Assembly (NCBI RefSeq): GCF_910592395.1
Contig: NC_088315.1
Location: forward strand, 5,272,501-5,336,500
Direction: 5' to 3'
Source of the DNA: Lineus longissimus
Taxonomy: Eukaryota; Nemertea; Pilidiophora; Heteronemertea; Lineidae
DNA length: 64,000 nucleotides
A program made the translations under genes and the position numbers. The notes under the pieces were generated by a model that worked only from the letters and a program-made list of their open reading frames with translations, was not told the origin of the DNA and did no database searches. Every line of letters begins with the position of its first letter. Positions within the stretch are counted from its first letter, which is position 1. Positions 31,966-46,820 of the stretch are shown here, in pieces.

Positions 31966-34044
31966 GACAAACTGTTCATGAATGGGATGTTGTCTCTCTT
32001 AGACAGTTCGCTTGTGGCATTTTTCAAAGCATTGCCTCAAACAAAATCAAATTTGTTTTCGCTTACTAGATGTTCCCTTTGGTTGTACCAGGGAACATAC
32101 TATGGAGACAAAGGCACCACTGCCACAATTTCACAACCCTCAAAGTGTTTGAAAGTCTGATACACATTGAAATTGACTGACAGTCCTCTAATAAAAAAGA
32201 TTTAGTCAATTTTCTGAAGAGAGTATAAAAAGTTTATTGTGACTGCATCGAAATTACATTTTAGACAAGATGAAAGTGACAGATTGTTTCCTTAACCAAA
32301 CAGTTCATCACATGATTTAAATACCAATAACAGATTGCAGACTTAGAACCAGCATAGTTTTAATGCTGCTGAAATGATCTTCAAGACAGCCTCACCATTT
32401 TGGTGCTTTCTTTGGAAGAAAATTTCACTATCACCCCCTTAGGCTCACATCAACATGTTCCGAGACTCGTCAGATTTAACATGATTGAATTATCTGAAAA
32501 CATATTTCCAGCTTTTTACACTCATCTTCTCTTGTCCTGACACTTCATACACTGTAGCCGTAGGTGTCAGAATACCAGGAGGCCGATGGAGGCCACTAGA
32601 TATGAAACATCTCTCCACTGTAAATATTTTTGAAATTCTGATTTCTAATTCTGCCATTTGTTCAACATAACTTTGTACTCTTAGTGTCCCTTTATCGCCA
32701 AATTATCAATCACATTAGGCTTAGCCAACGTTCTACAAACTACAAACAAAGGACAAAATCCTCTATACATTTTCAAGTCAATGCACATATTGTGGAATAG
32801 AAAAGTATCTAAATGAATACATTGAGTAACCAACAGTATTTTCTAATGCCTACATGTGCACCATTTGAAACTAGCTGTGAAATGTGTCTTGAATACACAT
32901 CTACCTTCCCACTCCCAAAACATTTTAGCACATTTTAATAAGAACTGCTGCTTGTCTCTAATAGTGGAACCAGTGGAACAAAACTTCCAAATCTTGGATA
33001 TTTTATGAAATATCTAATATTATGCGAATAACCATACCCTCTGGAATAAAATATTTATTCAATCTATTTTACTTAAGCTTTCGCCAAACGTAATTAAATA
33101 TCTGCAGCACAACTAAATTTACAAACATTTTAAAACATGATCCTCTCGATATGAATCTGACATAATTCATATCGCCTGTTAAATAAAATAAACATAAATT
33201 AAGTACACTCAATACAAACAATAGAAAATTTGAAAATAATTCCTGGCTCACCTTTGTTCTCTTCTACCCAATTGATTCATTAAAGAAAAAATTCTTTCTA
33301 CTTCGGGTGAGAATTTGAACATGGCACCATCACCAGCTTTTTTGCATAATCTACAATACATAGGAACCGAGGAAAGGAATTGTGGTGCTGATCTCCAGGA
33401 TGATACAGCACCCACAAGTTTAAGTCTGTCTTTTATACACACATAGGCATATCACAGGTAAAAATAGGCTGCTACGCGTTGCTAAACCAGCTTATGCATG
33501 TGCACACAGCATACTGATGTACAGTGAAACTTTGCCTTCAGCATGAAATGAAAATTTAGAATCTTGAATCTGGATCAAAATACAATGTATTAACAGGGTT
33601 TCCTTTTACAGTAACACAACAATGATCATAAACTTGAATCTGTTATCTGTACATATAAAAGCTGAAGCTAAATCTTTGGATTGAGCCCATCAGATGCAAT
33701 TGAATTAATGAGTTTCTCAATCTGTAACCTGTGTATGGGCCAAAGCTCTCTCTCATTACAACACGATCTAAGCAATTGTGGCACCTTTTTCTCAATATAT
33801 TAACATTATGGACAGCATTTGAGAATTTCCCAAAAGAGGTTGAAACCTGTACCCTATCATAGGTATATAGACCACACCCATGTCATAACTGACCTGAGCA
33901 GGTTGAGACAAGAAGCTGAAATAAAATGTCCTCATATTTCAAAGGGTTGAAAGCCCTGTTTTAGATATCCCCAAAGCAAATTGAATAAAGTCTCTTTGGA
34001 ATAGAACAAGTACTTGGCATGCCGGATGGCATCCTTTGCTATCC
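31966..34044. other. Spacer and probable 3' UTR of TTC17
   Basis: AT-rich sequence without recognisable exons. Minus-strand AATAAA hexamers occur, for example at about 33054-33059 and near 32236, either of which could end the TTC17 transcript. Confidence 0.45.
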
Positions 34045-37000
34045 TTATCCATTTTTGCGGTCCGTTTTGTATGGCTGTGACTCGCTGAGAACCTTATGGC
34101 ACTGGATTGAGCGTAGGCGTATTTTGGCTGGTTCAAAGTGAGATTGGAGACCCAACGTCGATTCATAGAATAGCGTCGCTTTTTGAAGATCACCCTGAAA
34201 AAAGTGGGAAAGGGTTTTAGTTTCTGCCCTGATAATCCAAGTTATAGAACACAATTCATTTAGAACAATGCCCAAGACAGATCAAGTATGTCATTGAATG
34301 AGCTTTTCGACTTGCATACAACAGAAAACGCAGTACATGTACTTCAAACATTTTTGATGCTACCCTGTTTGGTCAGTCTTTACATGTCATGGTTACAGCC
34401 GGTCTCTGGCTAATCCTCTCATGAGTAGGAATACTCCCAGAAGAATAACACCCCCAAGTGCAGAGTGACGCTAAAGAAGATAAAGGTCAATTGGATAGGA
34501 TTTGATGAAGTAGAATCTGCCCTTACCTTCGCTGCATAGATATTGGCCATCGTGAAATGAATGACTACAATTTTTGGTGAGACATCCAACGCCATGTTGT
34601 TGACGACAATGGCGTCATTTAGACGTTCTGCTCGATGTAAAATATTGGCGATGCTGACAAGGGACACGTCCTGAAAATAATAATAAGAAATAAACATGAG
34701 TTACAGGTACGCAGGGCACATAATCAGGTGTGTCTCTTGGAAGTACCATGCCTGTTTAGTATCTGGGTCCTTGGGCAAGACACCTCGATCTAAATTGTTT
34801 CTCTTGCACATGAGTATCGACGGCTTCTTGTCTATAATACTGTGGCTGTGTTACTGTGAATGATCTAACAAGATCAAGTGCAAAGAAAGATTACGGATAG
34901 TTCAGTCACAACAGCTATCTTACCTTAGTGGCCAGAGGTCCAACATTGAGAGCCAGCCTCAGACAGTCAATGGCCTCCTTCGGTTTACCCCTAACACGCC
35001 AATATAGAGCAGCCATATTTGCAACAACCCATGAGGTAGAATTCTGGAATGAGGAGATTAACTGTTTACGTAAGTATCACATTTTACACAACTTATCCAA
35101 CAAACAAACCAGTTTCAATAAAAGCAAACTATTTCATTAAGCAAACAAGGCAAAAGTCTGCGGTAGATGGATTTCATTCCACAGATCAGATTCAAATGCA
35201 GGAATTTGATAAAATCTCCCCCCCATAATTTTTCTTTTCATTTCAATCCAGTGTAGTCTAAGCAAGTGTTTGTTTCTGCAGTAACAGGCACCGAGTGCCA
35301 GGAATCCAACTGTTACCTTTTTCAAGGCATGAGCAATTCTCGCGGAGACATCTTCAAGAGTCGCTCCCTCTCGTCCGAGTTTCTGCAGCACTTCCTTTAG
35401 ACCGTATTCAGCAGAATAATTGAGTTGTTCCCGCTCGGCCACCCCTCGTAGGTGATCCAAGGTCCGTGCACTCCCACCAAAGTCAGCGTTACAGAAAGGT
35501 TCTGCTTTCATGTAATTTTTAGTTGAGTTGAAATCAATGTGTTTGTAAATGCTGAAAACAAACAATTCAATAAAGATATTACTTGGTGAGGGATGAGAAT
35601 TGCTCTTTTACAATGATTTGCAACCCAAGATAAGAAGACTGATGATGACTGTAACTGGGTATGGTGATTGGCCTCTTGACCCCAAACCGAGATTCTGAGC
35701 CATAGGTCTACAACAGCCCCCCCTAGATATTAGCTCTTGGCCTATTGGCCACCAGCACAACAGACTTAAAGTTTGTCTTGACAAGCTAAGCAACATGGAT
35801 CAACAACTCACAATATGATAAACTTTCTCACTTACTTGACTCCTTTAGTACTAACGGACAGCCAGGTGCTTGTGAACTGTTTGAGGTTCATGAGGACATT
35901 TCCCTGACATTCATCCAAGCTCGGCCATGACAGCAACAGACGATCAGAAACATGGACAGAAGTATCTGAAAGAGAGGAAAGGAAGTTCGTTCTTTTACCT
36001 TTTACCACCAAAGAGATGATACAACAGGAGAGAATTTTGAAAAGGAGGTAAAATTTAAAGCCCGGGAGTTAGGGGATGACGACTTCTACCTGGGTAGAAT
36101 TACCTACCACACTAACGCACAATTTGACTAACAAACAAATCTATCACTTACCAGGCAGGTCGGCATCTAAAATCTCAGGTAACTCCAACACGTAGTTATA
36201 AAGTCTTGGCTTCATCTTGAGCGGTCTAGGAATACAGTCCTCCTGCTTGGCATCTGAAGCAGACGCACTGGGCTCCTGATTCGCAGGATGATCACAGTAT
36301 GTAGGATATGGAGGACGCACCCTTGCCTCCAATTTCAGCAGTTCGATACGAAAATCGTAAAGTTTTTCTTTCTGGAATTGATGAGGAAGCAATTGTTTTA
36401 TTATTTTTGTTATCTAATAACCCAATGATTGACTGGTAGAATAGCATGTCAGATGAGGTCTCTCCACGTTATCCTACTATTTAAAACTATCTCCACCTTG
36501 AACATTACCGACCACAACACGAGCAGCAAGTACCAGCATTACCTACCAGTTTTCTCAGCGCTCCAGTCTCGCAACCCCTAGTCCGGACGCCGTCAGCAAA
36601 CAAAACACAATCAGTAGGACCAAACGGCACCTCAGTGTCTTCAGAGAAGAGTAAATGGCGTGAGATCTGATCACCTGACTGAGACAACTTGATGTGGGGT
36701 TTGCGACCGCCATACTGAAAAAAAGACAGTAGAGTACATCAGGTGATATTGTAAACCCCAAATTTCCACAAGCAGTTTCTTTCTTTGCGATAGCTCAGGC
36801 AAATGACTGGAGAAACTGGCTGGATGCAACTCAGTGTTCTCCATGAAAAAGACGAGAACAAAATTGAAGATGGCATGAATATCTTTTACAAATCGTACTC
36901 ACCTCAAAAATAATCCTTTGGCATTCATCGCCCTTGCAGAATCCATACTTTCTATACAGCTTCTTGAAGTCAGTTGCAGTCGCTTCATCTGGTAGAAGAA

Positions 37001-40000
37001 ATGGAGATGTCATTATGTATCTTTAATTTTTTTCATGGAAATCCAAATTTACGCCATAGTAGTCAAAGTTCAGCAGAGTTAAATCCAAAGATTTACAGAT
37101 GAAGAAAGGTTTTTAAATGTCATTTACTTTGTATCATCACCATAAATTGCAAAGGAACTGTGCCAAAAGTGCATAAGCGTACGAATGCTTGAAGGCAACA
37201 AAGAAACGCAAAATAAAACCTACCCATCGGAATATGAAGAACTTCAAACTCATTCTCCATGATCAGGGTGACGTCTACAGAAAATAGGACGAAGATAAAA
37301 TACATAAACTTGTGATGAGACAACAACAAAATGTGCTGAAATAGTTATCGAGGGAATTTGCACCTAAACATCTCTACATGTAAAGCAAGAATATTGGTAA
37401 AAGTCAGTTTAGCAACAAAGAAATAAGTTACATGAGATATTTTTAGAAATGTGATTTACCGAATGGTTTCACTTGATCATTGGGAAGCGGTTCGATTGGT
37501 TTGACAGGAATGGATGTGAAATCATCTTCAAACATCTCACTGGTGAAGTACGGGTTATCCACGTGGGATGAAGCGACACCTAGAATGAAACGAGACATGA
37601 ATGGCACTATTGACGTCGCCAAATTTTAACATTATTGAAGATTTCCCAACAACTGTAAACTCGAACTTTTTGTAGCATCTGAAGAATTGACCCCAAGTCT
37701 AAACAGCTGTAATTTTACCCTATTCAAGCACAAAGAGGATACATATATCCAAAATTCAAATGGGGGAATGTACCTTACCTTAATGCTAGCGTATCCCCAC
37801 ACAAAAATTTAATACCAAAGTTTACAATCAGCCAAAATAATACACAATGCACATATCATACAACATTATTGGAGTCTTTTAAATAGAGAGTGAATACAGC
37901 AGGTGCATAAATAAAACAACACCACCCAATGACAATTAAAGACACCAACAAATGGTTCTAGTGTGAGGGGGGGATGCCATTCAACAAATTACCTAAGCTA
38001 TGACGAAATTGGTTTTGTTTTTGACATGTTATCAGTGCCACCATTATCACGTTCTCTCCTACTGAACACTAACTCTTGATCTGGACTATTTTCAATCAAT
38101 TTCATCAGTCATATCTAAACAAAAACATGGAACACATCAAAACATATTCAGGACTTAAGACTAAAATCATCGATAAAATCTGCTCTGACAGTCATACAAA
38201 CACCACTAAAAGCAAAATAAAGTATCAAAAAATCACCAAAGAATTGATAGCAAAAGTAAGCTTATATTCAAACACAAGGCAGCAATGACAAGGAAATTGA
38301 AAATCAGAACTAAAGCATCTCAAATTACTATAAATTATCACTAAACCTTTGCAGTTTTTCCACCACCAAGTTGCAGAATCTGCACAAAATTTTTCATATT
38401 TGAAACCTTCGCCCAGAGAAAGTAGACATACCATTCCATTATTAAAGAAACCAGAGAAACTACCTCCTAAAATCAAACTTGTAACTTTCATACCCAATGC
38501 ATCTGCTTTCTCCGTGTCCACCAGGTAGTTTGCATCCACCATGACATTTGGTGTCGGAGTTATAATAGGAGTGGTCCTGGGAGTTGGTTCTTTCAGTTTC
38601 TGAGGTTTCAATTTAGGCCTTGGCGGAGCAACACTAGGATTTCTAACCTCAGCTTTCTTTACAAAAGCATTCTTTTTAGTGTTTTTAGACTTATTAACTT
38701 TGGCATGAACAGGATTGGGTTTCGTTGGCTTTTTTTTGGTTTGTGTATTTTTGTTGCTGTTTTTACAGTTACAAGAGCAACGGCCGGGACATTGTGCCTC
38801 TGGTGGTGACTGTCCTGTTAACACAAAATGTGAAGCAATGTTGACAAATGAAATTAAAACCACATAAGAACAAAACTGAGTCAACAATGTAGAAGCTACC
38901 ATAACGTAACACAATTAGTAACCAGGCATAAAAATGGTTCGTGCAGCAGCGAAACTACCACACTTTCTCAGAACCTATGTATGCAAGTCAAATGGAATCA
39001 GACTGCTAGGCATATCAACTTTTTGAAAATTTTGGTCGAAAAAACAAAGTACTTCCAAAGAGTGCGCAGTTTCAGGCTTCATTCACGACATGGAGTTGAT
39101 CTTGATTAAGCCCAATACAGTACGAAACTTACGTTGGCATTGTAGGCTAGTCAGCTCCTCAGCACAGCCCTCAGGTGTTACGATCCGAATCGTTTCTCCA
39201 TTACCACCCTCACAACCCTCGACCTTCACTTGGGATGCGGGACACATTTGAGATGGACTGGAAGGACATTGCCCCTTTGCTTTAGCTCTGGTGCGGGTCT
39301 CATAGATACAGATTTCCTTACCATTCTCCTGTAAATAATCACTTCGACATTAGAAGGCAGACAGCTGAAACTCGGTGTATTGCTTGACACGTCCCTCCTT
39401 CTATTTACTTGATCAACTGTGAATGCGACCAACGCAATTGTTAGCCATGGACGATATCACGGGTGAACAAACTAATTTGTGTTTAAATGGGAACTAGTAA
39501 AACAAATGGAAACATTCAAAGAATCTCACCGTTTTACAGATTATTCGGCTCTCAGTCTGATGTGTGTCATCCTCCTGCACCTTTCGTTGACATCTTGGGG
39601 TCTGCGGATGCTGGTCCGCCTCATCAGTGGAACTCTGCTGCGCTTTCTGAAACTTGAAGTAACATCTCATTCCCTTCAGCAGCATAATGATGTCCTGGCT
39701 CTCCGGCTCAATTTCTAATGCTTTTTCATAATGATAGGCAGCACCACTGAAGTTGCCTTTGGCGGCATTGAGATTTCCCATCAAATACTGTGCAGATGGC
39801 TGAAAAACGATAATTTTGCTGAAGATGAAACAGGAACATACCATACCGACAAGCACCAACAAGGGCAAAATTAAGCCAATATTCTTTAAACATACCTGAA
39901 AGAGCTCACTAATACCACAGACCGAGGGCTCAAGCCATGCATAAGGCAAATAACCTAGAGCCTCTGATTAAGTAGGAAGCCTTCCTGACATTTTTGTACC

Positions 40001-43000
40001 CTTTGAACATGGCCATCAAAAGACAGGGATAGCCCCCAATCTGTATTCGAGAAAGCATTGTTTTACTGACCTCTCTTTAGGTCAACCCAAGCTTGTTTTC
40101 ATGTAACAGGTTACAAGGATTTCCTTATTGAATGGGCATGGTGTTTCCCTAATGAACCTTCCACTTACTTCATAATCACAGACAGATAGCGCTTCCTCCA
40201 AGACTTCAATGGCGTCATCAACCATGCCGGCCTTGTACAGCAGATTTGCCATATTAACGAGCGGCACATCTCGTAGATTATCTGGGACAAACACCAACGC
40301 CCGTCGCAAGCACTCGATCCCCTGGTAGTGGTTCCCTATTATACGCCAATACAGACCAGCTAAATTATACAGGATCCAGCTCGGGCCGACGTTCTTTTTC
40401 AAACTTGACAGGATCCGCTGTCCAATTTCCTCTTCTGTTGGGTCACCTGTGGCCGTTTTGTCAACCAAGCGAATAAGGTGCTGTAATAAAAATGTTTGGG
40501 TTCAGCACTAAGTTAAAAATAAGGTTCATTGGCAATGTAGTGAAGCAATTGAGCTATGCAGCTCTTCATATACAAGTTTTGAAGAAACAAAAATTAACTC
40601 GTGAGCAATAATTTTGTCTGCAGACTCACCTCTTTGATGGATACATCAGGAAGCCTACTCGGGGCTCGTGCTCGGTCCTTGATGGAGAGCAAATGATCAA
40701 ATGACTTCTTGCTTTCCTCAATCTTGGAATGAGTCAGGCAGACGGGTGGATACCATGGCAACGGATGCTCATCTCCGGGTTTCAGGTTGAGTGCTTCACT
40801 TAGAAGACCTCGCACCCTGAAAGGAAAGATGTGATTAGTTGCCAAATTTCAAAACCTTTGAAATAATCTGTTTGACATTTTTTAACAAGTTGTTTTCACT
40901 GCATGCCCAACACTGACACAATATATATCATCTTGGGCAAGTCACTTAACCTAAATGCTAGATACCTAAATAGTAAAGACAGAATCACTCAATAAATAAC
41001 CCCAACCAATTCCCAAATGTTGAAGACACGCAAAAAAACCTCCACAAGAAGAAGAATGACCAGACAGCACTCTTTAGATGTCAACAGACCTTCCTGATCA
41101 CCATAAAAACACACCACTTACTCGAAGCCCTTGTTCTCAGCAGGTAGATAAGTTGTTGGAAATTCATTCCAGGCAGGAAACCTGATATCACATTCATTCT
41201 GATTGGGCCATTCTGCCGACTTCCATGGCATATTATTTCCCTGAAACAGTAGCAGCAATGTGACCCATCATAGGACTGGTAAATTTTACAGATCGGCATT
41301 TTCTTTTGATATCTGTCTCTGAACTATATCAACTAGACAATGAAACTTTAAAACCTATTTTCTAGAAGAATACTGGTACAATCATAATGAAAAACAGCCT
41401 CTTTGATATCTAAAAATTTCAATTTTTTAAGAATGTCCTTACCTTTGGAGTGTCAGGCTTTTGTCTGCTATACTTGATCGGGTGGACAGGTTTGAAGTAA
41501 TCGGTTGTCGGAGGGGGCGAGGTTATCATCTGGATTAATTCATCACGCTTCTGAGCTGCCTGAAAGTAAGAAAAGGAAAAAGTTAACTCGTTAAGTTGCC
41601 CAGATGTTAAGTTCTTAATGAGATTTATCATGAAAATCTATGAAAATCAAAATGTTTATATCATGTTCCTCAACATCGAAATGCTCTCCAAATCTCACCT
41701 CCTTTTTATATTTCTCCCTGCGCTGCCCCTCCGCTTCATTGAAAGCCACAATATCAAACTCCGGATGCACGATATTCCTCCGGCCCCACGTACACTTGAG
41801 TATCTTCTTTCCCTCCTTCGTCATCATGCGGCAATGTTCGCCGACCCCAATGGAACTTTCTCGGATCCGTTGTTGTTCGTAACCAAGACGCTGGTCGAGC
41901 TTCATATCCGATGGGGCCTGTTCACTTTGAAGTTTTGCCTGCTCCATTTGGAAGATTTCATGTTTTTCTTGATAGTCTCTCAGCTCATCTAACGTCTTCT
42001 GGAGAGATCTGAAAAATTGATGTAAGATGAATTATGCTCATGTTTGGTTCTAATTATCAACTGCTGGTTTTATTCTTTCACAAGTTTTATTGGAATTTTG
42101 AAAGGATGATCCCACTGCAGGTGACAAATCACCTTCTGAGCTATATCCTCCCTGCTTGAAGTATTTCTATTCTTGTACTGATACTCAGAGGGGATGACTG
42201 CACAGTGCACATCAAAAGCAATGTATTCTTACCGATGTTGGGCCTCTAATGCAGCCTCAAGTTTCTGATGACACATCACAGCATGCTTTCTTTTAGCAGC
42301 AGCTTCAAACTCGGGCTGAATCTTCAACGTGTTGTCAAAACATATGATTGATTTGTTATAATCTCCAAGTACCTGAAAACGGTAGAAAACATGAGGTAAC
42401 TAAAAGAGGAGACTACAAGAAAACCACAAACCTGTACCACAAGAAAACGCCCATTTTAAAAACTCTTCTAACACTGACGCAAGTATGCATCATTCCGATG
42501 ATTCCTTGCCGTACTGTACAACTCAAAACTGAACTAAACTTTTCTTCCTTAGAATGTAGGATATTTCAACTTTGCGGCCAAGAATCTAAGTGAAAGAGGG
42601 GGTGAATATGCTTACCGCATAAATGTTTCCAAGAGTGAAATGATTGACGTTAAGTTCTTTTGATATATCTAGTGCAGCATGGACGACAATGGCAGCCTCG
42701 TTTGAGAACCGGGCACGATGAAGTATATTTGCCAAACTGATCAAAGCGACATCTTTATGCGTTCTGGAAAGCAAAACAATAAATTCTATATAAGAATCTG
42801 CTACCGGATCAAACACATTTGACAGCTATTCATTGCTTTGGAATTTTTTTTCTAAATCAACTCCAAATTACAAGGCACAACGAACACTGCAAGTGTAATG
42901 ACAAAATTTGATCTGCGCCATGGTAGTTTCCACTAGTTATACTAGGGGACAGCAGGTGCATGAAGCCAGACACTCTGGTCAATAACCTACTAAAATAGCC

Positions 43001-46000
43001 CCAGCCGTGGGCTACCTGTCTCAAATACAATATCAGCCTACTTCTTACCTATAATTAAAAGATTAAGCCAGTGATATCTGAAACCTGCCCCAAGAAATAT
43101 TGCTACTGTATAATTGAGAAACTGAGATAATGTTTCATCAGATTTGAAGTGGATGAGATATGGCCACAAAACCATTTAAATCAATATCCTATATCAATAA
43201 GAGTCACCCGAGTAGTATCGATATACGTCATCTTATACTACTTTCATGCTATAGATCCTTTGACATTTATCAATTATTTGTAGTTATAGCATGATATTTT
43301 TGCACTCTAAACCTAAGGCAGCAGATTCAATGCAAAACTGGAAGAGCCTACAACGCAACCTTATACAATTCATAGCCACCTTTTTTGTTCTGTTATAAAT
43401 TATACTCATTTTCAAAATAAGGATCAGGAAAAAAGTTCCCATGAAATCAACTCACCTTGGTGAAAAGTGCAAAGCCCGCCTCAAACATTCTATGACCTGA
43501 TAAGGGTTGCCTTTTATCCGCCAATAGAAGGCGGCCATATTGTAAAGGACCCATGATGTACGATTTTTATCCAAGGCCTCGCATATAAGATGGCCATAGT
43601 CATCAATGTTATCACGAAAGGTCAGAGCATTTTTCAGGCCAAGCTCTGGAGTGCCCGTCAAATTTCTCCTTTGTTGTACACCCTGCAATTTAAGAACATT
43701 GTCAAAATTATAATTTCAACCAGTATTCTTTTAGCATGGCCCACAGGCACAAAGACATCAGTTTATCATGATATCAACTTTTATATAATATCGATACAGC
43801 TAATTTGTACATACGCCATTGAAAATTGGTGAATTCACCAGTCTGAATAGTGAACAGCCACCTAAGTACATGTATTGGTTGAAATCATTGTCAGCAAGTA
43901 CAGATCTCATGATGACGATGTGATGTGGCACATGTGCCATATTGTATTGGCCAACAAGATTTGGCCAACGTGTACAACAGACATAATTCTTTTATTGATC
44001 TAACAGGATGAAAAAACCCACCATCTGTGGACGCAATCAGGATAAGAGTTTATAAAATTTTATGTTCTGGTAAAATCTGGACATAATTGTCTGCATGCTG
44101 ATGACAAGATTGGCCTGCAACACCTGTTACACTTGTATGGGGCAGTGCATCCCTTCGTAAAGGATAAGGACTAGGAACACCCAGTCAAAATGCTTCCATA
44201 GGTTTCTAGAAATTATATTCGGGTCCCTTGTTAGAATCTCCAGCAGGCACAGTCCCCACCTCAACAGGCAGAGCTTGTCAAAGGGATTGAATATCTTGGA
44301 CTGGAGCCATGTGTGTCAAGATGTCAAACGATGGCAGCATCAACATGAGTCACTATTTTAAATACCTCACCACGCCAATTTGAGTAATTCTTTGTGGAGA
44401 AAGCTCCCAGGACTCCCACTTACCTCTAGATGTTCAAAGGAATGGATGCTATAGTCCAACTTTGTTTTATCACTACATGTAGGCTGTTTTAGCTTGGATG
44501 TGGGCCTGGACTTCAAGTCTATATGGTCCTCAGGTCTGGAAAGAAATCATGTGTTGTATGATGATAAACACAGGTCAAGCACCTTGTTGGGTAGAATTTA
44601 CATTGGACTCAAATCCTTGAGGGCTGAATTAGGAGATGCTGGCTGATCTTTGTCACTTTTGATCACAATGATTTTAAGTCCCCAATCTTACATGTCGATG
44701 GTGTCAATGAAAGCATTGTTTTATTGGCTTTTCTTTGCTTTTAATTTGGGTCGCGCAAGATATGAGTATATCTCATTTATCTAGGCCTATGGTAGATCCT
44801 ACCAAGTGATGAATCACCTAGATCGCCTCCTAAGTCATAGTGGAATAGTGCATTACCTGGTGCTGAAGGAGTGAATGATGATAGGTCATCTGTATCGTCT
44901 CCATTGTGTTCAATTGATAGTGGAGGCCCAGGTTTTAAACATGAACACTAGCCATTTATATAAAGATATATACAAGAGCAGGAATATTTCACTCAGAAAG
45001 AGCTCATTCACGTAATTAGTACACTTTTAATGTATTCCATAGTTCAGCGACCTGACAAGTCCACTTTGAAATCTGACTCCGAGGCTGAGACTTCAACGAT
45101 GGATGCAGTCAATACTTCCCTGCAGCACCATAGTTTTGCTGCACAGTGTACACAATGTGTCTGTGAATGATAACTTATTTAATAATTCCACACGCTGCAC
45201 TTCCTGCTGCTGGTTTTAATAATTTGTTCGAAAATGTTGGACTGGATTCTCCCCTAAAGACACAATTGATGCAGTGCATGGGCAAATAGACAAGTCAGCG
45301 TAATTGGCATTGGCACTGATCAATACCACAAGCAAACATGCGATACGTTAATGAGGGTCTGTTGGATGAGACAAAAAGCTGTGGCCCCTTGTACCCGAGT
45401 GTCTACGCCAGGGCAAGTAAAAGATCGCACATAGGTGGACTGTGGACAATAGCCTATAAAGGACTCCATACCTCTGGCAAAGATTCAACAGGGTTGCCGT
45501 ACCGGTAATGATGAGGATGATAATGTGGTTGTCCTACCTTATGCCTTTGTTCTCCAATGGCTGTACGGTACTGATATAGAGGTCAAACTCTGGAAGTGCT
45601 TTTCCAGCTGCCTGACAGTCAATATCACTCCGATAAAATCTTTGTTCCAACCCCACATCACGGTCTTCATTGCTGTCAATCACCTCTTTACGAGTGATCA
45701 GCTCATGCTTAAGGCCCTCTACCACCTGTGCCCTTTCTTCTTGCTTTATCAATGCGACAAGGTCGTAGGGACGTCGCATACTCAACACAGAATCCAACTG
45801 GAAGAAGAAACAAACAAACAATAAAAGAGGTTTCCAATGTAAAGGAGGTATTGGTCAGGAACTGTTGGGGAAGAAGAATTCAAAGGTTCTAGAAATACAA
45901 CACATTCTGACATTTGATCACCTAGCAGTATCACTGATTCAAAGATGCAATATTGATTCTTTATTTTTTTACCAACCATAGTCTGATACCGAGTGGTAGT

Positions 46001-46820
46001 AGAATCAAATAGTTAGGATTTGCTTGACGTTTTCCCTGATTAACTTGATAAAACTGCTGTTCAGAAAGGACAAACCCCGGCCTGGCCCTGGGTCAGTGGT
46101 ACAGTACATGACCCACGGGGGATTACTTGATCTAAGTCTGAGTCAGTGAGTGATATAATCATGACTGACAGAGATCGCCATCTACGCACAGACCACTGGG
46201 CCTGGCACTGTACACTTCCAACACTTTTACACCGGCCGCTATAGTTGAGTTCTCATGACAGTCTCTAGTCATACAGTAGACCCTGATAAACATGTACACA
46301 CCACCATTCATGCCAAGTGGCATGTACACGTCACTGTTTACATTTTTGTGTAATTAATGATATACATTCACTGACAGAGATCGCCATCTACGCACAGACC
46401 ACTGGGCCTGGCACTGTACACTTCCAACACTTTTACACCGGCCGCTATAGTTGAGTTCTCATGACAGTCTCTAGTCATACAGTAGACCCTGATAAACATG
46501 TACACACCACCATTCATGCCAAGTGGCATGTACACGTCACTGTTTACATTTTTGTGTAATTAATGATATACATTCACTGCTCAGTGTCAGTGTCGTGATG
46601 TGCAGCAATGCACTGAAAAATTAATGGAAAAAAGTAGCAACCAATTACACCCCGAATTTCGGAGCACATGCGTTTCTACACTTTGCAAATACGACTGGTT
46701 CATTACCTGATGTTGAATTCTTCCATCTTCCGTGACAATCCAGTGTGTCGATGCTTGCAAAGGAGGCAAATGTCCCAAAAACATCAGCAGTATGCAAAAG
46801 CACAGCAACACTACCGCCAT
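34045..46820 (-). CDS. TTC17: Tetratricopeptide repeat protein 17, 24 coding exons
   Basis: Exons in transcript order: 46707-46820, 45538-45797, 44424-44535, 43456-43682, 42616-42763, 42233-42372, 41699-42008, 41443-41559, 41122-41240, 40630-40816, 40169-40480, 39530-39799, 39133-39328, 38464-38814, 37460-37579, 37224-37274, 36903-36988, 36547-36714, 36152-36371, 35836-35965, 35317-35551, 34924-35043, 34527-34670, 34045-34194. All phases agree; 1428 residues, longer than the ~1140 of human TTC17. Vertebrate TTC17 is reported to act with CATIP in actin assembly for ciliogenesis. It starts with a signal-peptide-like segment (to about residue 23), then THWIVTEDGRIQ. TPR triplets lie near residues 195-330, 600-720 and 1291-1415, each opening with a W-x-x-x-N-x-A-x-x-Y-W-R signature. 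The linker (about 773-1169) is a Lys/Pro-rich exon followed by a globular part I do not recognise. The first ATG was chosen; the frame upstream holds only a GTG. Confidence 0.96.
46165..46579. repeat. Perfect tandem duplication, 206-bp unit, in TTC17 intron 1
   Basis: The copies begin at 46165 and 46371 (ctgacagagatcgccatcta) and look identical by eye, with the first three bases of a third unit at the end. The second copy ends about 130 bases from the splice donor of exon 1. The lack of divergence means a very recent duplication, a polymorphic copy-number site or an assembly artefact. Confidence 0.95.

Noticed and set aside
40082-40168. Extension of TTC17 exon 11 through its donor in the open frame
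   Set aside because: The gtaagt donor at 40168 fits the consensus, and joining to exon 12 continues the TPR pattern; the extension does not.
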